Assembly (NCBI GenBank): GCA_963791495.1
Contig: CAWBST010000009.1
Coordinates: 372,001 to 436,000, forward strand
Length of the DNA: 64,000 bases
From: JAMXLO01 sp963791495
GTDB taxonomy: Bacteria > Pseudomonadota > Alphaproteobacteria > Acetobacterales > Acetobacteraceae
Reading direction: 5' to 3'
The position numbers and the translations under genes were made by a program. The notes under the pieces were generated by a model. The model ran no database searches. It saw only the letters and a program-made list of their open reading frames with translations, and was not told where the DNA came from. Positions 24,199 to 32,616 of this stretch are shown piece after piece (within the stretch, counting starts at the first letter, position 1; every line of letters begins with the position of its first letter).

Positions 24199-24414
24199 TC
24201 AGCCTCCCAAGACCTGTCCTGCTCCCCCAACGGCCACATTGCCGGGCAACGTGGCCTGGCTGGCCGCGCTCAGCCAAGCCGGCTGGCCGTACCACCACCA
24301 ATGCGCAACAGCGCTGACGGCGAGTGTGGTCGTACCGCCAGCCACTTCGCGAACTTCGTCCAGGGTGAGCGACAGCGGCGCCGGAAGGTCCGCCCCCGTT
24401 TTAGAGGTGTTCAT
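24199..24414 (-). CDS. Double-glycine-leader peptide (putative RiPP or bacteriocin-like precursor)
   Basis: A 71-residue peptide. Residues 16-27, LTLDEVREVAGG, match position by position the GG-leader consensus (Leu -12, Thr/Ser -11, Glu -8, Val -7, Val -4, Gly -2, Gly -1). Cleavage after Gly27 would free a 44-residue core with TTT at its start, an aromatic cluster HWWWYGQPAW (38-47) and a Gly-rich tail ending LGG; it has no Cys. I chose ATG 24414 because GAGGAA lies upstream of it; ATG 24429 is also in frame. No C39 peptidase or ABC exporter is near. It sits head-on to eutC and leads the three-gene cassette. Confidence 0.65.
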   Translation of the reverse strand: MNTSKTGADLPAPLSLTLDEVREVAGGTTTLAVSAVAHWWWYGQPAWLSAASQATLPGNVAVGGAGQVLGG

Positions 24415-24591
24415 CCTTGTGTTCCTCATTGTTCTGATCGCGGTCTGACATTTGACCGCAATTCTTGCTGATAAAGAACGGACGGGTGAAACACAGTGAG
24501 GAGGCTCACATAGGATGATGTATATCGGAGGCTGCCCATCAGCCTTGAATTAGCACGGGGTGTATGAGGTTCCGGAGAGCCGAGAGAAGCG

Positions 24592-25326
24592 ATGCAAGAC
24601 AGTACACCGGCACGCTGGATCGATCTGCGGCGCTTCACGCCGGCACGCGTAGCACTTGGCCGCGCAGGCAACGGATTGCCGACAGCAGCGCATCTCGAAT
24701 TCCAGGCGGCACACGCGGCGGCGCGCGATGCAGTGCACGCGGCGCTCGATGTCGCTGCGCTGAGCGCGGAGATGAGCGCGGCTGGCATGGTCAGTCTCGC
24801 TGTGCACAGCGAGGCCGCCGACCGGCGCACCTACCTGCTGCGGCCTGACCTCGGCCGCCGTCTGCGCGATCGAGCCGCGATCCCGTCCGCGCCGGGCGTC
24901 ATGCTGTTCGTGGTGTGCGACGGCCTGTCAGCAATCGCGGTACAACGCCACGCGGTGACGCTGCTGCGACACGTGCTTCCCCGTCTGCAAGGCACGGTGG
25001 CACCGATCGTCGTCGCCGAGCAGGGCCGCGTCGCACTCGGCGACGACATCGGCGAGGCAATGGAAGCCGAAGCGGTGGCGGTGCTGATCGGCGAGCGCCC
25101 CGGACTCTCCGCGGCCGACAGTCTCGGCGTCTATCTCACCTGGCAGCCGCGTCGCGGCCGCACCGATGCTGAACGGAACTGCATCTCCAATATCCGTCCG
25201 GACGGCCTGCCCCCGGAGGTCGCCGGCGACAAACTGCTCTGGCTGATCGCCGCGATGCGGCGGCTGCGCCTCACCGGTGTTGCGCTGAAGGACGAGCAGC
25301 CGGCTACGCCTCCCGCCCTGGATTGA
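24592..25326 (+). CDS. eutC: Ethanolamine ammonia-lyase small subunit
   Basis: A 244-residue EutC, slightly shorter than the E. coli protein. It begins MQDSTPARWIDLRRFTPARV and keeps the late cobalamin-side region with RNCISNIRPDGLPPEVAGDK, typical of the family. ATG 24592 follows GAGAGAAGCG. It completes the EutBC enzyme although 1962 bases of opposite-strand genes separate it from eutB, so it may need its own promoter. No eut microcompartment genes are nearby. Confidence 0.96.
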   Translation: MQDSTPARWIDLRRFTPARVALGRAGNGLPTAAHLEFQAAHAAARDAVHAALDVAALSAEMSAAGMVSLAVHSEAADRRTYLLRPDLGRRLRDRAAIPSAPGVMLFVVCDGLSAIAVQRHAVTLLRHVLPRLQGTVAPIVVAEQGRVALGDDIGEAMEAEAVAVLIGERPGLSAADSLGVYLTWQPRRGRTDAERNCISNIRPDGLPPEVAGDKLLWLIAAMRRLRLTGVALKDEQPATPPALD

Positions 25327-25381
25327 CGGATTAGGCGCCAGTACCAGATGGTTGGCGACAAATAAGCAAAGGGAGGAGAAC

Positions 25382-25825
25382 ATGCCGTCAGCGTTGATGC
25401 GGGTCTTTCTCGGCTTCATCGCCGGAGCCATCGCGGTGCTGACATTCCATCAGGGAATGGTGGCGGCCTTGCACGCGGCCGGTTGGGTCCAGTTTGCACC
25501 ATACCCCACGGCACCGGTGCCGCCTTTCGGCGTGCCGCGCATCGCCGATCTCTGCTTCTGGGGCGGGCTCTACGGTGCCGCCTTCGGTCTCGCCATGCCG
25601 CGCTTCACCTGGCCGGCCTGGCTGAACGGCCTGATCCTGGGCGTGATCGCCGCGCTGGTCGGCATGTTCATCGTGGCACCACTGAAGGGTCTGCCGATCG
25701 CCGGCGGCTGGATGCCGGCAAACATACTCCGTTCCCTCGTGATCAATGGGTTCTGGGGATTGGGTGTCGGCATTATCCTGCCGCTGCTGATGCCGCGCTC
25801 ACTGGTGCGGTTGCAGCACCCGTAG
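25382..25825 (+). CDS. Four-helix membrane protein of unknown function
   Basis: A 147-residue protein with four membrane segments, beginning MPSALMRVFLGFIAGAIAVL and containing FHQGMVAALHAAGW, a motif I associate with a group of unnamed alphaproteobacterial membrane proteins. ATG 25382 has a near-perfect GGGAGGAG upstream. It follows eutC by 55 bases and could be co-transcribed with it. Function is unknown. Confidence 0.75.
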   Translation: MPSALMRVFLGFIAGAIAVLTFHQGMVAALHAAGWVQFAPYPTAPVPPFGVPRIADLCFWGGLYGAAFGLAMPRFTWPAWLNGLILGVIAALVGMFIVAPLKGLPIAGGWMPANILRSLVINGFWGLGVGIILPLLMPRSLVRLQHP

Positions 25826-27029
25826 CTATCTCTCCCACCGCCCCATCGGCTCCGGCGGATGGGCGCGGATCACGTCCTCGTTCACGTCCACGCCCCAGCC
25901 CGGCCCGGTCGGCAGGACAAGCATGCCGTCCTCGATCACCGGCACCGGTGTAACCAGATCGTCCTTCCACGGCACATCCTCGATGTCGATCTCCATCACC
26001 CGGAAGTTCGGAATCGCCGCGCACATGTGCGCGCTCATCAGCGAGCCGATGTGACCGTTGAAGTTATGCGGCGCCACGTTCACCTCATAGGCGTCCGCCA
26101 TCGCCGCGATCTTCATCGATTCCAGGATGCCGTTCCATGCCACGTCGATGATCGCCACATCGACCGACTGCTGCTCGAAGAACGGTCGGAACTGCCGCCG
26201 CCCGTGCAGCGATTCCAGCGACGCGACCCGCGTACGCGCCGAACGCCGGATGGTCGCCAGTGCGGCCGGGTCGTAGCTGTCGATCTCCAGCCACACCAGA
26301 TCGAACGGCTCCAGCGCCTGCGCCAGCCGGATATAGCCCTCGGTCTTGAAGTTGAAGTTCAGATCCAGATGCAGCCCGACATTCGGACCCGCGCCGTTGC
26401 GGAACGCCGTCATCTGCGCCACCAGCCCATCAACAAGGTCGCGGCTGATATTGAGCTCCGGCCAGCCCGGCCCATTGAATCCAGGCATATGAATATACGG
26501 CCTTCGGCCCCTCGAAGCGCATGATGTTGGTCTTCAGCCCCTTGAAGCCGCGCCGCGCCACCTCGGCGCCGGCCCGCTCCACATCGTCCAGCGAGCGGAT
26601 CGGATCGAAGCCGGTCCACTCCTTGATGCGGCTCGCGTGGCTGATCCGCCAGGTGCCGCAATGCGACCAGTAGAGCTGCAGCCGATCGCGCACCGGCCCG
26701 CCAAGCATTTCGTACACCGGAATACCGAGAGCCTTCGCCTTCAGATCGACCAGTGCATTCTCGATCGCCGCGATCGCCTGCTGTGCAATTCCACCGACCG
26801 ACTGCCGCGTCACGCCGTGCAGATAGGCGGTCACTTTCTCGACCGGCCGCGGGTCCCAGCCGATCAGCCGCGCGCCAAGCTTGCGGATAACGCCGGCAAG
26901 TCCCTCAGAACCGTACAACTCCATGAACTCCGACCAACCCACCAGCCCTTCATCGGTGCTGATCTTCAGGAACGAGAAGTCGCGCCATCCCGCATTGCAA
27001 TGCAGGTCCTCGATCTTCGTGATGCGCAT
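25826..27029 (-). pseudogene. Mandelate racemase/muconate lactonizing enzyme family protein, broken by a one-base insertion
   Basis: An enolase-superfamily protein of 400 codons plus stop plus one base. The N-terminal capping domain (MRITKIEDLHCNAGWRDFSF) runs to GPKAV; near 26489-26503 the frame shifts, and HMPGFNGPGWPELNISRDLV continues. The barrel has metal ligands in LHLDLNFN, VWLEIDSYDP and VASLESLHG, and the catalytic His in VAPHNFNGHIG. It probably dehydrates or isomerises a sugar acid. It abuts a HAD phosphatase on the same strand, and sugar-type dehydrogenases follow upstream. Confidence 0.87.
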
Positions 27030-27059
27030 GATCGCCCTCTCCGCACGGTCCGGCGGATG

Positions 27060-27719
27060 CTAGGCCGCCGCAATCACACCCGGAAGCCTCGGCATCGCAT
27101 CGGCAACCGCGATGGCGCCCGCACCGCGCAGCCGTTCGGCGTGGCCCGGCCGGCAATGCGCACCACCGGTAAAGCCGATCACCGGAATCCCCGCCGCCAC
27201 CGCGGCCTGCACGCCTGGCACGCTGTCCTCGATCACCAGGCACGTCGCCCGCGTCGCCCGCAGCGAGTCGGCCGCTAACCAGAAGAGATCAGGCGCCGGC
27301 TTGCCGCGCCTCACCTGAGTCGCGCTGAAGACGTTCGGTTCGAAGTAGCCAAGCAGCCCCGTCAGAGACAGCGAATGGCGCAGACGTTCCACCGCGCTGC
27401 TGGAGGCAACACAGCGGCGGAACGGCAATGCCTCCAGCACCGCCTCCACCCCTGCGATCGGCGCAAGCTCCGTGTCGAACACGGCAGCGACACGCGCGCG
27501 CAGAATTTCAGCGAAATTCGCCGGCAGGCTGCGCCCAAGCCGAAGCTCGATATCGGTGCACATCTCCGCCGCGCTGATCCCAAGGTAGCGATCCATGATC
27601 TCCTCGGCCGAGATCGCGATGCCGATCTCGGCAAGGCACAGGGCGTCCGCCCGACAGGCGATCACCTCGCTGTCGACCAGCACGCCGTCACAGTCGAAGA
27701 TGATGAGTTCCGGTCGCAC
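27060..27719 (-). CDS. HAD-superfamily hydrolase (beta-phosphoglucomutase/phosphatase type)
   Basis: A 219-residue HAD-IA protein. Motif I is FDCDGVLVDSE with the nucleophile Asp, motif II VASSSA, and motifs III/IV RRGKPAPDLF and VIEDSVPGVQAA. It likely removes or moves phosphate on a small sugar. The GTG at 27719 is the best start; a TTG at 27737 is also in frame. It lies 30 bases upstream of the enolase-superfamily gene and is divergent from the SGNH hydrolase gene. Confidence 0.9.
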   Translation of the reverse strand: MRPELIIFDCDGVLVDSEVIACRADALCLAEIGIAISAEEIMDRYLGISAAEMCTDIELRLGRSLPANFAEILRARVAAVFDTELAPIAGVEAVLEALPFRRCVASSSAVERLRHSLSLTGLLGYFEPNVFSATQVRRGKPAPDLFWLAADSLRATRATCLVIEDSVPGVQAAVAAGIPVIGFTGGAHCRPGHAERLRGAGAIAVADAMPRLPGVIAAA

Positions 27720-27792
27720 GGAAACTTCGTATACCAATTCCGGTCACGCTTCTGCTATAGAATTGCTACGATCTCCAAAGGATTCGCCGATC

Positions 27793-28578
27793 ATGCAACT
27801 CGTGCTGCGCCTGTGCCTGGCCGCGGTTCTGCCACTCCTGCTGAGCGACGCCGCACCACCGCCGCGCACTGTGCTTGCCGCCACGCCCATCTCGCGTATG
27901 GACACGCACTGGTGGCGCGCGCGCTTCGAGGCCAAGCAGCAAGAGCTGCGCACGCATCATGTCGATCTGATCTTCCTCGGCGATTCGATCACCCAGGATT
28001 ACGAGTTGAGCGGCCCGCCCGAGTGGCACGATTTCGCGCCGGTCTGGCGGCGGTTCTATGGCGATCGCAACGCGGTCAATCTCGGCTTCAAAGGCGATGC
28101 GACCTCGCACCTGCTGTGGCGCATCGAGAACGGTGAAGTCGCCGGCATTGCACCGAAGGTCGCGGTGATCCTGATCGGCGCAAACGATCTCGGCCGGTTG
28201 CACTGGTCGGCGGACGACACCGTCGCAGGCATCGATGCCATTGTCGAGCAACTGCGCAGCCGACTGCCACATACCAGGCTGCTGCTGCTCGGCGTACTGC
28301 CGTCCGATCGCTCCGCCTTCGTCACCGAGACGACGCTGGCGATCAACCGCACCCTTGCGGAGCACTACCGCAGCCGCAACGACGTTACCTACCTCGATAT
28401 CGCGCCGACGTTCATGAAGGCCGGCAGACTGGACCGCGATCTGTTCTTCGATCCTCGGCTGACGCCACCCGAGCCACCGCTGCATCCGACAGCGGAAGGC
28501 CAGGCACTGATGGCCGAAGCCATCGAACCGACGCTTGCGGCACTACTCGGCGACACGAAGCACGTGGCGGCGCGCTGA
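27793..28578 (+). CDS. Exported SGNH/GDSL hydrolase
   Basis: A 261-residue protein with a signal peptide (MQLVLRLCLAAVLPLLLSDA). It shows the SGNH blocks: IFLGDSITQ with the catalytic Ser, LGFKGDATS with Gly, IGANDLG with Asn, and PLHPTAEG with the catalytic His. It resembles the platelet-activating-factor acetylhydrolase-like esterases and probably removes acyl groups from a cell-surface or extracellular sugar or lipid. The start at 27793 gives the cleanest signal peptide. Confidence 0.92.
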   Translation: MQLVLRLCLAAVLPLLLSDAAPPPRTVLAATPISRMDTHWWRARFEAKQQELRTHHVDLIFLGDSITQDYELSGPPEWHDFAPVWRRFYGDRNAVNLGFKGDATSHLLWRIENGEVAGIAPKVAVILIGANDLGRLHWSADDTVAGIDAIVEQLRSRLPHTRLLLLGVLPSDRSAFVTETTLAINRTLAEHYRSRNDVTYLDIAPTFMKAGRLDRDLFFDPRLTPPEPPLHPTAEGQALMAEAIEPTLAALLGDTKHVAAR

Positions 28579-28589
28579 CGTTATTTATT

Positions 28590-28637
28590 CCCTCTCCGCC
28601 CCTCGGGGCGGAGAGGGTCAGGGTGAGGTGGGGGCTT
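28590..28637. repeat. Inverted repeat, left copy, flanking the DUF559 gene
   Basis: About 48 bases made of a palindrome (CCCTCTCCGCCCCTCGGGG and its complement) plus CAGGGTGAGGTGGGGGCTT. It is repeated inverted at 28976-29021 with only two small gaps. The DUF559 stop codon lies inside it. Confidence 0.85.
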
Positions 28638-28971
28638 CTTCAAGCGCCATCAGGATCGCCTGCACTACCCCGTCGAGATTTTCGACGACCTCATTATTCC
28701 AGAACCGAATGACACGATAACCAAATTCGCCAAGCTCAGCGGAGCGCGCGGCATCGGCTTCCTGCCGTTCCCCGTGCTGGGCACCGTCCAGTTCAATCGC
28801 CAGTTTGCGTGCCGGACAGGCGAAGTCGACGACACGACGTCCGATCGGATGCTGTCGCCGAAACTTCCACTGTGTGTGCATCATCCGCAGCGCCTGCCAA
28901 AGTCGCTTCTCGACCACGGTGGCATCGCGCCGCAGCCTGCGTGCAATCGAAGTCCTTTGCCGCAGTGCCAT
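28618..28971 (-). CDS. DUF559 (Vsr-like endonuclease fold) protein
   Basis: A 117-residue protein of the DUF559 group related to very-short-patch-repair endonucleases: MALRQRTSIARRLRRDATVV, then FRRQHPIGRRVVDFACPARK and LAIELDGAQH, with the Asp and Glu of a PD-(D/E)xK-like site. I use ATG 28971; a TTG at 28977 is in frame. Its ribosome-binding site (GGTGGGGGC) lies in one flanking inverted repeat and its stop in the other, so gene and repeats look like one mobile unit. Confidence 0.88.
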   Translation of the reverse strand: MALRQRTSIARRLRRDATVVEKRLWQALRMMHTQWKFRRQHPIGRRVVDFACPARKLAIELDGAQHGERQEADAARSAELGEFGYRVIRFWNNEVVENLDGVVQAILMALEEAPTSP

Positions 28972-28975
28972 CGGC

Positions 28976-29021
28976 AAGCCCCCACCTCACCCTGCCCTCT
29001 CCGCCCGAGGGGCGGAGAGGG
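28976..29021. repeat. Inverted repeat, right copy, flanking the DUF559 gene
   Basis: The reverse complement matches 28590-28637 almost base for base over about 46 bases. It ends just before the DUF559 start and supplies its ribosome-binding site. Confidence 0.85.
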
Positions 29022-29054
29022 ATATAGAGGCCCTCGGCTTGCCAATGTGTAAAT

Positions 29055-29537
29055 CTATCCCAGCGCCTCTGCCAACAATTCCATCGCTCGCTTGGAGAAC
29101 GCACGCATATTGGCGACCCGGTCAGCACTGCCCGTCTCCAAGGTAATCGCGCGCGAGAAGTTCGGACCTTCCAACCCGATGCAGGTATGCCCCGCAGCGT
29201 CGCCATAGCGATTCCCGGTCGGTCCGGTGGCACCGGTCTCGCTCAGCCCCCATGTCGAACCGAGCCTGCTCCGCACGGTTGCAGCGAGCAGCGCCGCATA
29301 GGGCTCGGACGAAGCGCGCATGCCATCAGGCAGCGGATTGGGAATGTCGAGGAAGCCCGACCGTGCGTAGTGCGTATAGATCACGCTCCCGCCGCGGAAA
29401 TACGCTGACGCGCCGCCAACCGAAAGCAGCGCCGCGGAAATCAGCCCACCCGTCGAGGATTCGGCAATTGCGATGGTATCGCCACGCGCCTTCAGTCGCG
29501 CGCCGAGCTTCTCCGCCAATGGCAGCAGGTCCTGCAT
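29055..29537 (-). CDS. CinA-family nicotinamide-nucleotide amidohydrolase
   Basis: A 160-residue stand-alone CinA C-terminal (PncC-like) domain. The signature AESSTGGLISAALLSVGGAS and SETGATGPTGNRYGDAAG are present. The enzyme type deamidates NMN to recycle pyridine nucleotides. It abuts the following Gfo/Idh/MocA dehydrogenase gene with no gap, so it is likely the last gene of a three-gene minus-strand unit. Confidence 0.92.
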   Translation of the reverse strand: MQDLLPLAEKLGARLKARGDTIAIAESSTGGLISAALLSVGGASAYFRGGSVIYTHYARSGFLDIPNPLPDGMRASSEPYAALLAATVRSRLGSTWGLSETGATGPTGNRYGDAAGHTCIGLEGPNFSRAITLETGSADRVANMRAFSKRAMELLAEALG

Positions 29538-30533
29538 TCAACGTCCTCCCTTGTTCAAGATAGCCTCGATCACGCGCTGGGTCGCCAGCGCCTCCTCACC
29601 TGGAATCGCCGGGTCGCGTCCCTGCTCGATCGCATCGAGGAAATCACTCAGCACAGCCCGGTGAGCGTCGTGCGAAAAGCTCATCACGTTGGCGCCGCTC
29701 CCGGAACCCGCAGTGTCGGCCAGCACTTCCTCACGCCCATCGACAAATGCAAGCCGCAGACTGCCGCCTTCCAATCGCGCTGTGCCCTTGGAGCCGACGA
29801 TGTGCAGCCACTCGGGGCTGCCGGGCCATGCAGCGACCGTGGCGATGATGGTACCTGGCGCCCCGTTGCCCAGGCGCACCAGCGCGGATGCGTAGTCCTC
29901 TGTCTCCATGCGGTGCAATGCGGTGGTGCGCACCTGTGCTGCCTCGATGCTCTCGATGCCGACCAGCCACCGGAACAGATCGAGCGTGTGGATCGCCTGG
30001 GTGATCAATACGCCACCGCCATCGCGCGCCTTCACGCCACGCCCAGGCTCGTCGTAGTAGGACTGCGGGCGCCACCACGGCACCATCATCGTCGCCGCCT
30101 GGACCTCGCCGAGGCCGCCGTCGCGCAGCACCTGATGCAGACGCTGGCTGCCTGGCCGGAAGCGCATCTGAAGACAGATGCCGAGGCGGCGATGCGCCTG
30201 CCGTCCCGCGGCGACAAGCTGCTCACCGCGCTCGATCGATACCTCCAGCGGCTTTTCGCACAGCACGTGCCTGCCGGCGGCGAATGCGGTCTGCGCGATC
30301 GGCAGATGCGCGTTCGCCGGTGTCAGCACCATCACCGCATCGACCGCCTCATCCTCGATGGCACGCGCGACGTCGGTGGTGGTGGGAAAACCATAGCGCT
30401 CCGCCACGGCGTTCAGCCGCGCCTCACTGCTCGCCGCGGCCCAGACCACACGCACGCGATCGGCAAGATCGACCAGTGCGCGTGCATGCGGCTGCAGCGC
30501 GTTGCCCAGGCCGATGACGGAAATGCCGATCAC
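29538..30533 (-). CDS. Gfo/Idh/MocA family oxidoreductase
   Basis: A 331-residue NAD(P)-dependent dehydrogenase. The Rossmann start is ISVIGLGNALQPHARALVDL and the catalytic Lys sits in VLCEKPLEVS; the C-terminal alpha/beta domain has GGGVLITQAIHTLDLFRWLV. It likely oxidises a sugar, inositol or related polyol. It overlaps the second family member upstream by four bases (ATGA), so the two are translated together. Confidence 0.93.
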   Translation of the reverse strand: MIGISVIGLGNALQPHARALVDLADRVRVVWAAASSEARLNAVAERYGFPTTTDVARAIEDEAVDAVMVLTPANAHLPIAQTAFAAGRHVLCEKPLEVSIERGEQLVAAGRQAHRRLGICLQMRFRPGSQRLHQVLRDGGLGEVQAATMMVPWWRPQSYYDEPGRGVKARDGGGVLITQAIHTLDLFRWLVGIESIEAAQVRTTALHRMETEDYASALVRLGNGAPGTIIATVAAWPGSPEWLHIVGSKGTARLEGGSLRLAFVDGREEVLADTAGSGSGANVMSFSHDAHRAVLSDFLDAIEQGRDPAIPGEEALATQRVIEAILNKGGR

Positions 30534-31540
30534 TGGCGTCTTGCCGTGTAGCGCAGCCCCTGAGCCTGCGCCTGCAACGCGAGCCGGCAGACGCTGAACA
30601 CCTGCCGTTGCGGCATGGCGGTTTCGCCCCGCTCCGCGATGTCACTGAGAAAATTCCGGTAGTAAGTCACCGGCAACTTGCTGCAATCGACGTAGCGCGT
30701 CGCGGTCCGGTTGGCGATGAACATGTGGTCGGTGCCTTCACGGCCCTCGATGTCGAGGTTCTTGCGCAGCTCGAGCGTTCCCTCGGTCCCGACGATGAAG
30801 AAGCGGCCGTCGCCCCAGGTGGGCAGCCCATCGGGCGTGAACCAGTCGAGCCGGATATAGCCGCGCACCGTCGGTGTCGCCAGGACGAGCTCGGCAAAAT
30901 CCTCGAACCCCGGCGGCTCGGTGCCGAAGGCGCCGACGCTGCACGACACGATCTCGGCATCGTCAGCCTCGGCAAACGCAAGAAACTGATCGATTGAATG
31001 CACGCCGATATCGTTGATGATGCCGCCGTACGCCGGCGTATCGAAGAACCACGGCGGTCGCAGTGCGCGGTTCAACCGGTGCGGACCGAGCGACGTCGTG
31101 TGCACCAGCCGTCCGAGTTCACCAGACCGGACAATGCGCAGCGCCTCCTGCACCGCGGGCGAGGCAAGCCGGCCCAGACAGATCGACCAGATGCGTCCGG
31201 TCTCCTTCACCGCCTGCTCGACGGCAACAAGCTGCTCGAAGGTCGTGATGCCAGGCTTGTCCACCATCACGTCCTTGCCACGCCGCATCGCCGCGATCGC
31301 CAGATCGGCGCGGTCGCACGGACGCGCCGCAATCACCACGAAGTCAATCGACGGATCCTCCAGCAGTCGCTTCGTCTCTGCCTCGGGCACATGCGGGAAG
31401 CGCTTGCGAAAACCGGCAAGCACGCGCGGGTCCGTCGTGTCGGGATTGTAGCCGACACACTCCGCGCCTTCGTCCAGCAGGTCCTGCGTCAGATCGTAGA
31501 TGTGGCGGTGATCAAGCCCGATCGCGGCGAAGCGCGGCAT
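30530..31540 (-). CDS. Gfo/Idh/MocA family oxidoreductase
   Basis: A 336-residue paralogue-type dehydrogenase. It starts MPRFAAIGLDHRHIYDLTQD (a degenerate Rossmann glycine loop, LDHRH in place of GxGxxG), has DVMVDKPGITTFEQL with the conserved Lys-Pro, and GGIINDIGVHSIDQFLAF in the substrate domain. The unusual cofactor loop is shared by some sugar-metabolism members. It forms a coupled pair with the next dehydrogenase. Confidence 0.9.
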   Translation of the reverse strand: MPRFAAIGLDHRHIYDLTQDLLDEGAECVGYNPDTTDPRVLAGFRKRFPHVPEAETKRLLEDPSIDFVVIAARPCDRADLAIAAMRRGKDVMVDKPGITTFEQLVAVEQAVKETGRIWSICLGRLASPAVQEALRIVRSGELGRLVHTTSLGPHRLNRALRPPWFFDTPAYGGIINDIGVHSIDQFLAFAEADDAEIVSCSVGAFGTEPPGFEDFAELVLATPTVRGYIRLDWFTPDGLPTWGDGRFFIVGTEGTLELRKNLDIEGREGTDHMFIANRTATRYVDCSKLPVTYYRNFLSDIAERGETAMPQRQVFSVCRLALQAQAQGLRYTARRQ

Positions 31541-31644
31541 GTGCGTCCCTCTCGTGGGTCAGGCAGACGCTTGCACCATCTTCCCCACCCCGCAACCACG
31601 GTCCACAATGCCGTCGGCCAAGAGGAACCGAGGGGAGAAGCACC

Positions 31645-32391
31645 ATGGCAGACCGTTTCGCCGTCATCACCGGCGCAGGCAGCGGCATCGGGCGCGCATC
31701 GGCGCTTGCACTGATGAAGGATGGCTGGTCCGTGGCGCTGGCCGGCCGACGCAAGGAAATGTTGGAAGAGACCGCCGGCATGAAGACCGGCGGCCGTGCG
31801 CTGGTGGTGCAGACCGACGTGACGGACCCCGCCCAGGTGGACAATCTGTTCGCGCAGGTCAAATCGAACTTCGGCCGCGTCGACATGCTGTTCAACAACG
31901 CCGGCGGCGGGACGCCCACCACGAATTTCGGCGACTTCACCTACGAGATGTGGCGTCGCGTGGTCTCGGTGAACCTCGATGCCATGTTCCTCTGCGCCAA
32001 TGCCGCGTTCCGCATGATGCGCGACCAGTCGCCGCGCGGCGGGCGCATCATCAACAACGGCTCCATCTCGGCGCACGTGCCGCGGGTAGGTTCCGTCGCC
32101 TACACCGCGTCCAAGCACGGGGTGACCGGGCTGACCAGGTCGATCTCGCTCGACGGCCGCGAATTCGACATCTGTGCCGGTCAGATCGATATCGGCAATG
32201 CGGCAACGCCGCTGACGGCGCGCTCGACCGCCGGGCAGATGCAGCCGCATGGGCAGTTGATGCAGGAGGCGCGCATGGACGTGAACCATGTCGGCCAGCA
32301 GATACTGTTCATGTCCAACCTGCCGCTGGAATCGAACGTGCAGTTCGTCACCATCATGGCCACGAAGATGCCATTCATCGGGCGCGGGTAA
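31645..32391 (+). CDS. Short-chain dehydrogenase/reductase
   Basis: A 248-residue SDR with the cofactor motif TGAGSGIG at the N-terminus, NNAG after VDMLF, the catalytic Ser in NNGSISAH, and YTASK with the Tyr-Lys pair. It starts at ATG 31645 after GAGGGGAGAAG. It reads away from the two Gfo/Idh/MocA genes and may act on the same class of polyol or hydroxy acid, but the substrate is not evident. Confidence 0.95.
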   Translation: MADRFAVITGAGSGIGRASALALMKDGWSVALAGRRKEMLEETAGMKTGGRALVVQTDVTDPAQVDNLFAQVKSNFGRVDMLFNNAGGGTPTTNFGDFTYEMWRRVVSVNLDAMFLCANAAFRMMRDQSPRGGRIINNGSISAHVPRVGSVAYTASKHGVTGLTRSISLDGREFDICAGQIDIGNAATPLTARSTAGQMQPHGQLMQEARMDVNHVGQQILFMSNLPLESNVQFVTIMATKMPFIGRG

Positions 32392-32416
32392 CGTCACCGA
32401 CCGCGGCAGAGCGCAC

Positions 32417-32542
32417 GTTCACCTCGCCCGCTTGCGGGAGAGGTCGCCGCGCTCCGCGCGGCGGGTGAGGGTGCTGTGCGCGGGGGAATACCCTCACCCG
32501 GCGCTACGCGCCGACCTCTCCCACTGCGTGGGCGAGGTGAAC
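32417..32542. repeat. Long inverted repeat pair (REP-like)
   Basis: Left arm 32417-32471 and right arm 32491-32542 are inverted near-copies, running from GTTCACCTCGCCCGC through GCGGGTGAGGG and back, with 19 bases between. Each arm also holds its own small palindrome. There is no gene inside, unlike the repeat pair around DUF559. Confidence 0.75.
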
Positions 32543-32616
32543 ATCGAAGCAGCGCCAGTTTCATCCAGGGCGGGTCTGCCGCAGGCCGGCGTGGAACTCG
32601 CAACCACAGCAGCGTC

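Noticed and set aside
24239..24448. Plus-strand frame opposite the GG-leader peptide
   Set aside because: It ends in a run of hydrophobic residues that could look like a membrane helix, but it has no ribosome-binding site and mirrors the peptide gene, which has a matched leader consensus and a start site.
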